Of a stretch of DNA of 64,000 bases, positions 31,914 to 43,178 are shown piece by piece. The notes beneath the pieces were generated by a model that was given only the letters and a program-made list of their open reading frames with translations, made no database searches and was not told where the DNA came from. A program made the translations under genes and the position numbers. The number at the start of each line of letters is the position of its first letter. The stretch's first letter is position 1. The stretch is from the NCBI GenBank assembly GCA_903813345.2, contig CAIIXF020000002.1, positions 31,428,926 through 31,492,925 on the forward strand, given 5' to 3'. The stretch comes from Owenia fusiformis. Taxonomy: Eukaryota; Annelida; Polychaeta; Sabellida; Oweniidae.

Positions 31914-33615
31914 CTGAAATGTCAAACATTTATCTTAATATAAGTTATTTGCCACACTCCGTACACTTGTCCCAATCTGTCCACTGTTTCCACTGGCAAT
32001 TCACTGAAATGTCAAACATATATCTTAATATAAGACATTTGCCACACTCCGTACACTTGCCCCAATCTGTCCACTGTTTCCACTGGCAATTCACTGAAAT
32101 GTCAAACATATATCTTAATATAAGTTATTTGCCACACTCCGTACACTTGCCCCGGTCGGTCCATGGTTTCCACTGGCAATTCACTGATATGTCAAACATA
32201 TATCTTAATATAAGTTATATGTCACACTCCGTACACTTGCCCCATTTTGTTCACTGTTTCCACTGGCAATTAACTGAAATGTCAAACGTATATCTCAATA
32301 TAAGTTATATGTCACACTCCGTACACTTGCCCCAACCTGTTCACTGTTTCCACTGGCAATTCACTGAAATGTCAAACATATATCTTAAAATAAGTTATTT
32401 GCCACACTCCGTACACTTGCCCCAATCTGTTCACTGTTTCCACAGGCAATTCACTGAAATGTCAAACATATATCTTAATATAAGTTATTTGCCACACTCC
32501 ATACACTTGCCCCAATCTGTCCACTGTTTCCACTGGCAATCCACTGAAGTGTCAAACATATATCTTAATATAAGTTATATGTCACACTCCGAACACTTGC
32601 CCCAATCTGTTTGCTGTTTCCACTGGCAATTCACTGAAATGTCGAACATATATCTTAATATAAGTTATTTGCCACACTCCGTACACTTGTCCCAATCTGT
32701 TCACTGTTTCCACTGGCAATTCACTGAAATGTCAAACGTATATCTCAATATAAGTTATATGTCATACTCCGTACACTTGCCCCATTCTGTTCACTGTTTC
32801 CACTGGCAATTCACTGAAATGTCAAACATATATCTTAATATAAGACATTTGCCACACTCCGTACACTCACTTGCCCCAATCTGTCCACTGTTTCCACTGG
32901 CAATTCACTGAAATGTCAAACATATATCTTAATATAAGTTATTTGCCACACTCCGTACACTTGCCCCGGTCGGTCCATGGTTTCCACTGGCAATTCACTG
33001 ATATGTCAAACATATATCTTAATATAAGTTATTTGCCACACTCCGTACACTTGCCCCAGTCGGTCCACTGTTTCCATAGGCAATTCACTGAAATGTCAAA
33101 CATATATCTTAATATAAGTTATTTGCCACACTCCGTACACTTGCCTCAATCTGTTCACTGTTTCCACAGGCAATTCACTGAAATGTCAAACATATATCTT
33201 AATATAAGTTATTTGCCACACTCCGTACACTTGCCCCAATCTGTCCACTGTTTCCACTGGCAATCCACTGAAATGTCAAACATATATCTTAATGTAAGTT
33301 GTATGTCACACTCCGTACACTTGCCCAAATCTGTTCACTGTTTCCACTGGCAATTCACTGAAATGTCAAACATATATCTTAATATAAGACATTTGCCACA
33401 CTCCGAACACTTGCCCCAATCTGTCTACTGTTTCCACTGGCAATTCACTGAAATGTCAAACATATATCTCAATATAAGTTATTTGCCACACTCAGTACAC
33501 TTGCCCCAATCTGTTCACTGTTTCCACTGGAATTCACTGAAATGTCAAACGAATATCTTGATATAAGTTATTTGCCACACTCCGTACACTTGCCCCGATC
33601 TGTCCACTGTTTCTC
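31860..33615 (-). repeat. 90-bp minisatellite carrying a 3' splice site and exon start
   Basis: About 19.5 units; the shared GCCACACTCCGTACACTTG block recurs every 90 bp from 31,861 to 33,575, with one 4-bp insertion near 32,865. Read on the minus strand, each unit is intron sequence, then TTTGACATTTCAG, then the first 53 nt of the gene A TSP1 exon up to GAGTGTGGC, then AAATAA in most units. Unit length is a multiple of three, so the plus strand keeps long open frames (350 and 231 codons) with a 30-residue repeat; these are shadows. Three units have TGT instead of the TAA stop and read through into the next unit. Confidence 0.95.
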
Positions 33616-34558
33616 AGCAATTGTCTAATTTGGTTGTGGTTATATCGCATTTACTTGCTTAGTAGGTAAGGATTATACAAAAATGTTATTTTCATTAGCG
33701 AGGAACCAAAACGATACAATTGTTCTGGGCTTTGTCCACACATTTTATCATAGCTTCAAAAAGTTGTCCAAACTCATAACAGGAGAGCTATGTAAAGAAT
33801 ATGTCGAATTACCCACGAAGCATTTACGTCTCAAACCATGATACCTAAACACAGACTTATCTAGCGGTTTTTAGTTAAAGTCTAAACATTTGAATATGTG
33901 CTATTTTAATGAAATCATTCTACAGGGGTACCCCGAAAGCATTTTGCACAAGCTCATAAAGTATCGCAAAAATGAAGTCCTTGTTGAGAGTATATTAAGT
34001 GTTTAACTTCGTCTAGAATTGATAAAATACTGAGAGAAGCGAAATAGGGGTAATTTAAATTCAACAACAAACATTGGCACCGGCCCTGTCACGTGGCATC
34101 CACCCCCAAGCCCCGTCCATTAACGATGGTTGCGTATACCAAGGGCTATTACGAATGAAGTATGAAGACGCCGTTTCGCCAATCCAATTTCCTTCAAATC
34201 TACTGATTTTGTTTTGTGTTCAATGAATGATCGATTTCTCGATATTCAATCTCAAAGGATTGGTGTCAATATGGTGAAGTGAATTCAACAATAGTTTTCT
34301 CTTAAACCAATTATTGAAAACATTCTGTAAAAAACATGGTCCTTTATGAAATGTTGACTGATTGACATCAATTTCATGCGAACATTATTTATATATATTT
34401 TTTATAACTGTTTTTGTTAACATTTTTGTTTTTAGTGCAATTGTTTTTTGTTCCTTTTTACCAATTCTTGAGAATAAAATAAAATATCTTTCCGACACTA
34501 GCTTGTTGAACAAAATAGCATATTCAGCATTTTCTTAGACTTCTCACAAGTATAGTTA
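33616..34558. other. Gene A intron 3, no feature recognised
   Basis: AT-rich intron between exon 3 and the minisatellite. No domain or element ends seen. Confidence 0.45.
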
Positions 34559-34681
34559 TACAAAGGAAATTTTGGTTGATTTAACAAAAAGTAAACAAAA
34601 ACCCACAAAATAAAATAAAGATGAAGGTTTTATTCCATTAACAATATACTTTTTTTAAATCAACCAAACTTTCCTTTGTAC
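34559..34681. repeat. Small inverted-repeat element (MITE-like)
   Basis: TACAAAGGAAATTTTGGTTG at the left is matched by CAACCAAACTTTCCTTTGTA at the right. Arms are about 26 bp around an A-rich core. Confidence 0.6.
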
Positions 34682-35049
34682 AATTACAATATTGAGAAAC
34701 CTAAACACGGTGTGTTTATGTCGTTTTGTTTCAATGAGGTTCGGAAAGATGTTTCATTTCATTCTGAACGTATGATCAGGAGCATCTGTGCTCACAATTC
34801 CTCCACCAGATAATGCAAAACCTAGAGTAAGAATTGCCCATCATGGGCTGCTTTTCTTCTCTGCTTTAACCCAGAGATGACTCAGGGCTGAACCATGCAT
34901 GACGTGTACAGATGAGCGCATCTTCATGTGCAAGGAAGTGGCGGCAATTTGGAGGGGTATAGGATGTATTCTTGCAAGAGTATGAGTATGAACACTTTAC
35001 TGTCTGTGCCCCACCTGTCACACCTTCTCCCAATGGCCCCTATGCCCCT

Positions 35050-35450
35050 TGTACTGACTTTTGCAATGTTTAAAACTTGTGTACGAGCTGAATTTTGCCC
35101 CATTTTGCAAAGTTAATGATTATTCGGCCAGAGATGACTCCCTGTGAATGAATGATATTCCATTGCAAAGAGGACTAATATGGTCTTTTGGTACATTGAA
35201 TGAAAAGGATGCAATCAGCATTGGTTTTATGTTTTCTTCCAATATTGCATCGGGCTCCGAACACTGACTTTTGCGATGTTTATAACTTGGCCCAAAGCTA
35301 ATTTTGGCCCACATTGCAAATGGAATGATTACTCGCCCAACCATGACCAAATTTCAATGAATGATATATCATTGTAAAAAGGAGACACATGGCTTTATGG
35401 TGCATTGAATGAAATCAATGCTGTTATCACTGGTTTTGTGCTTTTCCGAG
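35050..35450. repeat. Two-copy tandem repeat of about 205 bp
   Basis: TGACTTTTGC(A/G)ATGTTTA starts at about 35,057 and 35,262. Both are followed by GAATGATTA(T/C)TCG, ATTGAATGAAA and CACTGGTTTT-like segments, diverged by roughly 25%. Confidence 0.6.
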
Positions 35451-35697
35451 ATAACAATCTGTTGCGTTTTTTTTGATACGCGCTATATATATTTATTTCA
35501 AATTATATTGTTACCATTCAAAAGACTGGTTTAAGAGAAACGCGTGTTCAAAAATTTCACCATATCGATACCACTCCTTTAAGTGGTATGACAAATGCAG
35601 ACAACATCAGCAGATCGGTACACTTATTCAGCCTTAAACATGGAAACGTCGATACTTTATAGTCTAAAGTTGAAATTATGAATTCAAATATTCTCAC

Positions 35698-35794
35698 CTG
35701 GTTTCCCTGTGCAGTTTTTCATACATGCCCTAAATTCTGAACCTCCTAATTCTGCTATACATTTCTTCCAACAGACATCGTCCACCTTTTCTCC
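35698..35794 (-). CDS. Gene A exon 3: second CX3C...CX3C motif
   Basis: 97 bp, acceptor CAAATTCAG, donor CCAG|GTGAGA, phase 0 in and 1 out. It encodes GEKVDDVCWKKCIAELGG then FRACMKNCTGKP. The cysteines are C-x3-C, 11 residues, C-x3-C, which is the layout of a two-helix disulphide hairpin. It repeats the arrangement of exon 2. No named animal family is recognised. Confidence 0.82.
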
Positions 35795-36095
35795 CTGAAT
35801 TTGAATTTTAAATATAATGTGATGTCACAATCAACACAATTGCTATTCGAGCAATTTTTGCAAACTATCATCAAGTAAAATCAAAAAGGAATCATTATGT
35901 CAGAAACCAATATTTAAAGACACTAAAATAGTAGCATAATTTTGTAGTTTATCAATATAATTACCTTCTCGAGCGCCCGTCTAAGCTTATAAAACATTTT
36001 CATTAGTTGCAAATAGAGATTTTTTCAAATCGAAGTTGAACATAAGGTTAAATATAGTATCACATTTAGCAAAGAGGAACAGTTGTGACGGCGAT

Positions 36096-36113
36096 GGCGA
36101 CGACGTCGTCGCC
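36096..36113. repeat. Perfect 18-bp GC-rich palindrome
   Basis: GGCGACGACGTCGTCGCC, an exact self-complement in AT-rich intron DNA. Confidence 0.7.
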
Positions 36114-36267
36114 GTAGTAATACTAAATTCTAGTATTTTGAGCTCATTCCTTGTCAAGTCTATTTTTTAAAAAATCTCTTGAGTTAGATTTTTAACATAA
36201 CGCTGATATACTACAAAAAGGATTTTGTTCCAATCTCTACAAAGTACGTGTAGTGAAGCTTACAAAC

Positions 36268-36365
36268 CTTTGGAATCTTACACCAGCCATCGCATTTATT
36301 TTTCTTGGCTCCTGCGACCTTTTTACAATTCTTCACACAGTCGGAGTATGTCTTTGGTTTTGCGT
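36268..36365 (-). CDS. Gene A exon 2: first CX3C...CX3C motif
   Basis: 98 bp, acceptor ATTTCGTAG, donor CCAAAG|GTTTGT, phase 1 in and 0 out. It encodes AKPKTYSDCVKNCKKVAG then KKNKCDGWCKIPK: C-x3-C, 10 residues, C-x3-C, strongly basic. It follows the signal-peptide exon directly, so this is the mature N-terminus. Confidence 0.82.
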
Positions 36366-36617
36366 CTACGAAATGATCTTGAAAATTCAAGATATCACGT
36401 ACAAATATCATATGTATGTATTTTCCAATAATCTAAATATGAATGTTTTTCATGTAATATCACACCATTGCTCCATTGTTCACATCATTGTTTCTAGGTT
36501 TGATTGGTGCACAGAAGAGTGATTTGAACCATAAATGCAATAAATTAGTCAAAATAGACCCTCAATATCTGCATCTGATTCGGGAATTTAATTAAATAAA
36601 AATTATGCTAAACTCAC

Positions 36618-36669
36618 CTGATATCATTATTAGAATAACAACTCCCAACATTTTTTTTACATTCAACAT
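36618..36669 (-). CDS. Gene A exon 1: start codon and signal peptide
   Basis: ATG at 36,669 begins MLNVKKMLGVVILIMIS, a short basic n-region and a hydrophobic core, then donor ATCAG|GTGAGT in phase 1. The joined residue plus exon 2 gives ...MISDAKPK, with probable cleavage near there. A second in-frame ATG six codons on could also serve. This marks the 5' end of gene A. Confidence 0.8.
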
Positions 36670-36706
36670 CGTTGAAGTGATGTTTATCTCTGCGGCTTCC
36701 CAGAGC

Positions 36707-36712
36707 TTATAA
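36707..36712 (-). promoter_or_regulatory. TATA-like box of gene A
   Basis: On the transcribed strand TTTTTATAAGC lies about 40 nt before the start codon. It would imply a very short 5' UTR, so an upstream non-coding exon is possible. Confidence 0.35.
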
Positions 36713-36749
36713 AAATTTCAATTGAAAAATAAAAACACATAGGATATTA

Positions 36750-36860
36750 TCACTGTTCCACAGCTGGATTACTCTAACTGCAGTAAGCTTCGTTCAAGAT
36801 GGCTGCCAAAAATCTTTCGTTTTCGATAAACTTTCGATTTCAGCCAAACTAAGTTGGATT
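36750..36860 (-). repeat. Gene A upstream block, inverted copy at 45.95 kb
   Basis: CACTGTTCCACAGCTGGAT...ACTGCAGT...TTTTCGATAAAC is repeated in reverse orientation at 45,955-46,060, about 80% alike over about 105 bp. Confidence 0.7.
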
Positions 36861-37202
36861 TCTCTTTGTAGTCATTGCTGTCTGGATTTCAGGGAAGTAT
36901 AGTGGCTCCAATGCCCGTCCAAATCCTCATCTCCAAATTTCATTCCTAAATTGAAGGCTAGAGATACACAATTCCTTTTTTCTAAACGTTGAGTAGCTTA
37001 TTATATTCTTAAACATTTAAAAGGTAAACGAATAAAATTGTTGTGTCAATAATTATGATTTTCTAAAGTTGCACTTTGATTTCTTGACTTATATACTGCA
37101 CTATATTCCCTTTATTTCTATCCATATTGCATTCCATCTATCTCTTTCCTTATATGGCTTGAGGCTATGCCAGACTGTCAATTAGAAGACTTCGAGACGT
37201 TT

Positions 37203-37985
37203 TAATCCTCAGCTGGTATAGGTTCCTCAGCTGCTGGTTCATCAGCTGATTGTGCTGGTTCTTCAGCAGGTTTTTCAGCTGCCGGTGCTGGTTCTTCTGT
37301 TAATGGAATAGGTTCTTCTGTTACTGTTGCAGTAGCAGATTCTTCATCAGTTTCTGTAGCAGGTTTCTCAGTTACTGTAGCAGGCTCTGCAGTTACTGGT
37401 GCTGGTTCTTCAGCTGCTGGTTCTTACGTAGGTTATGCTTCAGCTGATGATGCTGGTTCGCCAGTTGCTGGTGCTAGTTTTTCAGCTACTAGTTCTTCAT
37501 CTGTTGGTGCTGGTTTTTGAGTTGCTGGTTCATCAGCTGATTGTGCTGGTTCTTCAGCAGGCTCTCCAGCTGCTGGTGCTGGAAATTCAGTTAGTGGAAC
37601 AGGTTCTTCAGCTGCCATGACTGGTTCTTCTGTTACTGGTACTGGTGTTCTGCTTGTTCTTGAGTTGCTGGTGCTTCAGCTGCTGATCGTGGTTCTTCAG
37701 TTGCTGGTGCAGATTCGTCAGCTGCTGATGCTGCTCGTTCTTCAGCCGCTGGTGCTGTTTCTTCAACTGCTAGTGCTAATTCTTCAGCTGCTGGTACTTG
37801 TTCTTCATCTGCCTCTGTTGGTTAATTAGCTGCTGGTGCTGGTTATTCAGCTGCTGGTGCCTGTTCTTCAGTTGCTGATGCAAGTTTTTCATCTGCCTGT
37901 GTTGGTTCTTCAGCTGCTGGTTCATGTTCATCAGCTGCTGGTGCAGGTTCTTCAACCACTGGTGCTGGTCCTTCAGCTGCTGGTA
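37203..37985 (-). pseudogene. Pro-Ala-Glu repeat coding sequence with stops
   Basis: On the minus strand one frame reads a 7-residue-type repeat, AAEEPAP / TEEPIPL / ADEPATQ, for about 780 bp, ending EEPIPAED and a stop at 37,203. DNA units are variants of GGTTCTTCAGCTGCTGGTGCT. Within that frame stops occur at several places (for example near 37,427-37,439 and 37,820-37,850). It looks like the low-complexity C-terminal exon of a gene that has lost its frame, or a minisatellite derived from one. No upstream exon is recognised. Frames on the plus strand (LLVLVLQLLV) are shadows. Confidence 0.5.
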
Positions 37986-38079
37986 CATGATTAATAGTTT
38001 AAATATAAACTTATTTGAGATTCAAGTGATGTTACATGAAATATGTAAAAGTGACAACATTTTGAGAAAAAAATTGAAA

Positions 38080-39375
38080 TGGGAAACAGTCGATCACAAA
38101 ATACTATTACAAAAACTTGAATTTTATGGTATTCGTGGAACAGCTAGCTCTTTCCTGGTTCAAAAGTTATCTCGAAAATAAATTATGGTCACAGAAATTG
38201 TTAAGAATGGTGTTTTGAAAGTTCAATTTACAACTACAGATATAAGATATAGATCCGGTAAAAATACAATTGAATATGGTGTCCCTCAAGGTTCAGTCAT
38301 AGGTCCCCTCTTGTTTATAATATTTATAAATGACATACATTTAATTTCAAATAAACTAAACTTTGTCTTATATGCTGATGATATGCTGATACTAATATTC
38401 TACTTACCAATACAAATTTTGAAACCCTAGTCTCAGATATGAATGCTGAATTAAAAACTGTTTCCAACTGGATGAAAGCTAATAAATTACCTCTTAATGT
38501 AGAAAAAACAAAATATGTGATATTAAATAAAAAGAAGGATCCTAATAAAAACAACATTGTTCTCAAAATTAATGAACAACCTATAGAAGTTAAATAAATC
38601 AATTTTCTAGGAGTCATAATTGATTAAAAGCTGAATTGGTCATCTCACATAAATCCTATCTGTACAAAATGTCTAACTTAATAGGACTACTCTACAAGAC
38701 TAGACATAGCCTGGCTTTAAATACAATGACCACTATCTACTACTCCATGATTTATTCCTCATCTCATCATCATTTTAAAATTTGTAAAAATATGGCACCT
38801 GATTATGTTGTCGAACGTTTTCACCATTATAAATCTGAGCAAAGAAGGGTTCTCAGAAACCATAGACCCTTCCAAATACCGGTTAAATCAAGTGCACGAC
38901 TAATTAATGGACCAGTGCTAAGATTGATCTCTGAATGGAATAGGTTATCTCCAGAAGAGAGGTCTATTCCCACCATCTCTATGTTCAAAAGTAAAATCAA
39001 AAACAAATCTTCAGTTTAATGACTTCAATACAACTTCTAAACTCAACCTTTCTCGAAAACAAGAAATTACCTTAAACAGTATTGGATGCGGACTCTATTT
39101 TAAATCACAAAATTTTGTTCATAATTTCCCTAACACAACTAATCTATGTGTCTATGGTAAGAGTACAACCCCTAAACACTTGATTCTGCAATGTAAGCGC
39201 CATTCAACACAAAGGAAAATCTTTGAAGAAACCATTGAGCAGCAAAACCTTGAGACCCATCTCAGTGGACAAGACAAAATTGAATTTTTGATTCTCAAAA
39301 ATTCATTTTCAATTGAACAGGATTCTCAATTAAAAGGAAGGTTCGTTGATTTCATTCTTAGCTTAACCTAACCCA
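38080..39375 (+). pseudogene. Non-LTR retrotransposon (LINE) 3' part, decayed
   Basis: Plus-strand frames read ETVDHKILLQKLEFYGIRG, then EYGVPQGSVIGPLLFIIFIN and LYADDML: RT motifs from the (D)TVDH block through GxPQGSxxGPLLF...IND to YADD. These are followed by NWMKANKLPLNVEKTKYV and FLGVIID. Downstream, VVERFHHYKSEQRRVLRNH and the C-terminal KHLILQCKRHSTQRK-type tail are typical of jockey/CR1-like elements. Stops at 38,180 and 38,597 and frame changes show it is inactive. The 5' part, including the endonuclease, is absent, as usual for 5'-truncated copies. Confidence 0.85.
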
Positions 39376-39842
39376 TTTTATTCTGATTTACTTTTCACCA
39401 TTAAGTGTAGGCAACCAGTTAGCACATTTGTATGTGTAACTCACTCAATTAATTTAATTAATTTGATTTATGTTCATTCAAAAACGCTAGCCTGTAATGC
39501 AAATTGCGCTAGGTAGCGACCTGTGTAACTTATTTTACTGCTATACAATGTATAATTGAAATAAATGTATAATGAACTGAAAATGATTTATTCCTACTTA
39601 GCTATTGTAACCTTTTATGGGGAAATGCCATTAAAACTCAAAACATTTATTCGTTCCAGGAACAGCAATTCATAACCATGACATAAGAATTAACAAGAGA
39701 TCATTTTAAAAAAATGAAGGCTCGTGTGAAGGAGATGTTCGCAGTGTTGTAATGAATTGTATTGATAAATAGGGATGGTTGGAGACCAGAGTAGAGTTTC
39801 CCATAGGTGGCCATTATAACATTTTACCCTGTATCTTATTTA
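39376..39842. other. LINE 3' UTR and flanking, nothing further recognised
   Basis: AT-rich sequence after the LINE tail; no clear poly-A end and no coding signal. Confidence 0.4.
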
Positions 39843-40001
39843 AGGAATAAATAATGATAGGCCATTCAATATGGTGAAATTCAGCACGAGTTGGACAGAA
39901 TGTCGTACAAAGCACGAACCGAAGGTGAGTGCATTTGTACTGACATTCTGTCCAACGAGTGCTGAATTTCACCATATTGAATGGCCTGTCATTATTTATT
40001 C
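39843..40001. repeat. Hairpin element with about 60-bp arms
   Basis: GGAATAAATAATGATAGGCC...ATGGTGAAATTCAGCAC at the left is matched by its reverse complement ending at 40,001, over about 60 bp with very few mismatches. The loop is about 30 bp. Confidence 0.8.
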
Positions 40002-40060
40002 CGATTCAAACATATAAAAAATGAAAACATTGTTCAGAGAATTGGGGATTGGAGCTACAT

Positions 40061-41866
40061 CACGGAGCGGTAGCCAAACTGCTTGCCTACTATGCACGCA
40101 GTTTGAAAGACTGACAAACTGCGCGCCTATCAACATTGCAGCATACAAGTTGGAGTCTGTGTTTTCAAACGTCATTTTAAGACATTTATTCTGAATTGTT
40201 TTCTAGTTTCACACGTCCATTCGGTGGCGATTATATGATTCAGCCATGTGATAGCGAAATGTATGTCCAGATGAACGTTGGTTTAAAAATATAAGCAGAT
40301 TAATACAAAAAATTGGCATCGATTTTTGGATTACCGATACAAAAGTTGATATCGCACGTTTCACAGAAATAGAAAACACTTGGGTTTTGATTCATCATAT
40401 AGAGTTGAGTTCAAAAATCTCATGAAAATGGTTTTATTCTATTGGGGTCCTTCTAAAAGACACACAGGAGGCCCCCGCCTGGTCCCAATTGAAGTGCCGA
40501 ACTTGCCTATTTTATTACTTTATTTCAAACTAACACTATTTCATGCATGGTGCAACATAAATAAATACGTTCATAAAAATTGTGTCAATATATATTGAAT
40601 CCTTTTTTATTTAGATTTTTGATTGATGCAGTCCAAAAAGCCATTTCTTAGAATTCAATGAATTCCTCATTATAAAATACTATATCAATTTACAGTTTTA
40701 GGAACATATAAGTAAGAATATGATATTTACAACAATCTCACTCTTTCGACTTGAAACTTTGTTTATTACCCACGTTACCATAAATAAGTGACCACGCATG
40801 CATAACGAGCAAAATTCAGTAATTCAAAACTTTTTCACTTAAATCTTTGAATTTTTGGGGATACAATCGTTTCGAGTCTATTCTATAGCATATGCCAAAG
40901 GAAGTAATACTTGAATGTTCCGACTGCAGTACATGTATATTATACGAGCCTGATAAATCGGTAATTTCAAGGGGGATTGAATTTGTTGAGATGAGGGTAA
41001 GGAAATTGAGGAAGGGTTGACACAATGTACTATTTCTTTTAAGGTTTGAGAGGACATCGGGCAAGAGGTTTTCACAGTCTTTTAATTTCATGTTTTTTCA
41101 AATGAGTCACTGGTACCTTTAAATAATCGCCCCTTTAGTTTCTTGATTGGTTTCCTTTTCTTCATTGGTGCGTGTGAAAATAACATCTTGTTTAATTCTG
41201 GTTTCATGGTTTTTGAAGATGCGCTGTTGTTATCTACATCTTTGTTAGGGACAGACTTTGGTTTTTTTTATATATGGACAGGTTTAGTGAGAGGGGTTAA
41301 CGTTTTCTGAAAATACACAACAAACTTGCACAAAGCTTGCAAATTAGGCGCGCAGTTTGAAAATATAGGCGCGCAGTTTGTAAGTATTAGGCACGCAGTT
41401 TGTGAAATCCACGTGAAAGTATGCACGCAGTTTGACAGCGAAAAAAATAAAATCACGTTAATGGCTTGTCACTGTTTAACACACAAACCATATATTACTT
41501 AAACCATTAGCAGCAATCCTATATCTTTCAGTATATGCAAACATGAGGGCTGAATAAACGTCAAACTACGAAAAACAGACATTATATGACGCAACACTGT
41601 ATAATTTGAACACGAAAGCTCATTGGGAACCTTATTTTGAGATAACTAGATATTCATCGGGAAAAAAATCGAGTGCTACGTATAAAGTAAGTTAGTCTCC
41701 ACATCTTGGTACTGTCTGATAACCAAAATTAACTTTGTATTGTCAGTAATTTCCATCCTCTTGGGAGTCGTGTCCTCCCTGTCTGCCATTTTGTGAATAG
41801 GCGCGCAGTTTGTCAATGTTCCAAACTGCGTGCATAGTAGGCGCGCAGTTTGCCTACCGCTCCGTG
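40061..41866. mobile_element. Non-autonomous Transib-like element, CACGG ends, 5-bp TACAT duplication
   Basis: The left end CACGGAGCGGTAGCCAAACT and right end (reverse) CACGGAGCGGTAGGCAAACT are flanked by TACAT at 40,056-60 and 41,867-71. Five-bp duplications and CAC-starting ends are features of the Transib superfamily; no transposase is present to prove it. The motif GGCGCGCAGTTTG occurs about ten times: three at each end in alternating orientation and four in tandem at 41,345-41,435. Confidence 0.7.
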
Positions 41867-43178
41867 TACATGAGATACACCAAACTCGAGCTCGCTGTTG
41901 TTTTCGCCATTCCCAGGTGTGACGTCACAATGCAAATACAATACGTAGATTCTCGGATGATTGGATAGAGCACGGTCGTGCATCTATGGAGAATTAGAGA
42001 ACGTTCTATATTGGCTATGCTGCATTCTGATTGGTTGAGAAATTCAATTAGAGCACGGTCATGTTTGAATAACGATTAGTATCCAAGCCTAGTGCAACAT
42101 ACCACAGTGTTCGGGAGAGACTCGCCTAGCCTGCTATAACAATCTTACCATGGGTTGTCCACCGAATTTTTGAAATAAATAAACTTGAGGACACTAACTA
42201 AAAAAAACACTAAATCTATCGTCAGATTTATCAGAGAATTCTGGTAAAATCACCAAGGTCAAAATCACTCCGCCGCCAGCTTAAAATGAGATTTCCCACT
42301 CCCGGGTTCCCACTGAACTCTGACATGTTTTCAGATAAATTAGAACAAACCCTATAAATATTTAGTCCCGATTCATCTCCAAAACGCCAGATGGCGCTCC
42401 AATGGGGTAGGGAAGGAGAAAATGACTTTTTATTCAGAAAACCAAATCACTAACCGCTAATGTCCTTACTCAGGACTATATCCGATGCTTACTTTTAACG
42501 CGGTTGTAATTTACCGAACGGCAAAAGTAGAAAAAATCCGAACATTTTGAACTAATTAAGATCTTAAAATTGTGAAGGTCTGAGTACCTGGACCTCTTAG
42601 AAAACATCCAAACATATCAAAAAGTGAAGATGGGTCAATTTGATTCTCGTTCTCCGAAGATATTAATAAAATAGTTAAATGTTCGGAGTTTTTTTAATGC
42701 TGTAAATTGTTCGCAATTCTAAATCAAGAAGTCGCTCGTATTTCTGTCGTATTTAGGAAATCATGTTGCCGAAAATCAGTGCACAGTGTTCATGATGTTG
42801 TTGTAAAATGTGCGTATATGTCGTTTGAAACCCTCTCTAACGCAATTTTATAATAAACTTACACCTTAGGGTTAAACTTTTGCTCGAGGAATTAACTCAT
42901 TTTCATCAATAAGCGCCCCCCCCCCCGATTTTGACAAAAACGGGGGGCTCTTATAGGCATCGATGTTTAGTATGAATTTCACCCAAACTTCGCACATATA
43001 TAGATATCCTCATGATCTAGTTAAATCGGCATATCTGGTAAATATCCGACCCATGGTTTTCATAAAAGAAACGACAATATTTTTAGCTCAAAACTGCCAC
43101 GTGTCCGCAATTTCGTGATTCCATCATGTCTAATATCTAACACGAGGCGATTTAGGTAGGTTTCCACTATTTATTTCT
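41867..43178. other. Intergenic stretch, nothing recognised
   Basis: It contains a C13 run facing a G6 run (42,916-42,952) that can fold, and two copies of AGAGCACGGTC (41,968 and 42,053). No domain is seen. Confidence 0.4.

Noticed and set aside
31859-33566. Two long plus-strand frames (350 and 231 codons) with a 30-residue repeat
   Set aside because: They are the antisense of the 90-bp minisatellite. The unit is divisible by three, so the frame stays open by chance. The opposite strand explains every unit as splice acceptor plus exon start.
31860-33615. CRISPR-like array
   Set aside because: Units are contiguous with no unique spacers, and the genome is eukaryotic.
37435-37829. Plus-strand Leu/Val-rich frames resembling membrane segments
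   Set aside because: Antisense of the Pro-Ala-Glu repeat; LLVL patterns come from the CAGCTGCTGG unit.
42912-42953. C-run/G-run hairpin as a transcription terminator
   Set aside because: It is a homopolymer pairing in intergenic eukaryotic DNA, with no gene ending there.
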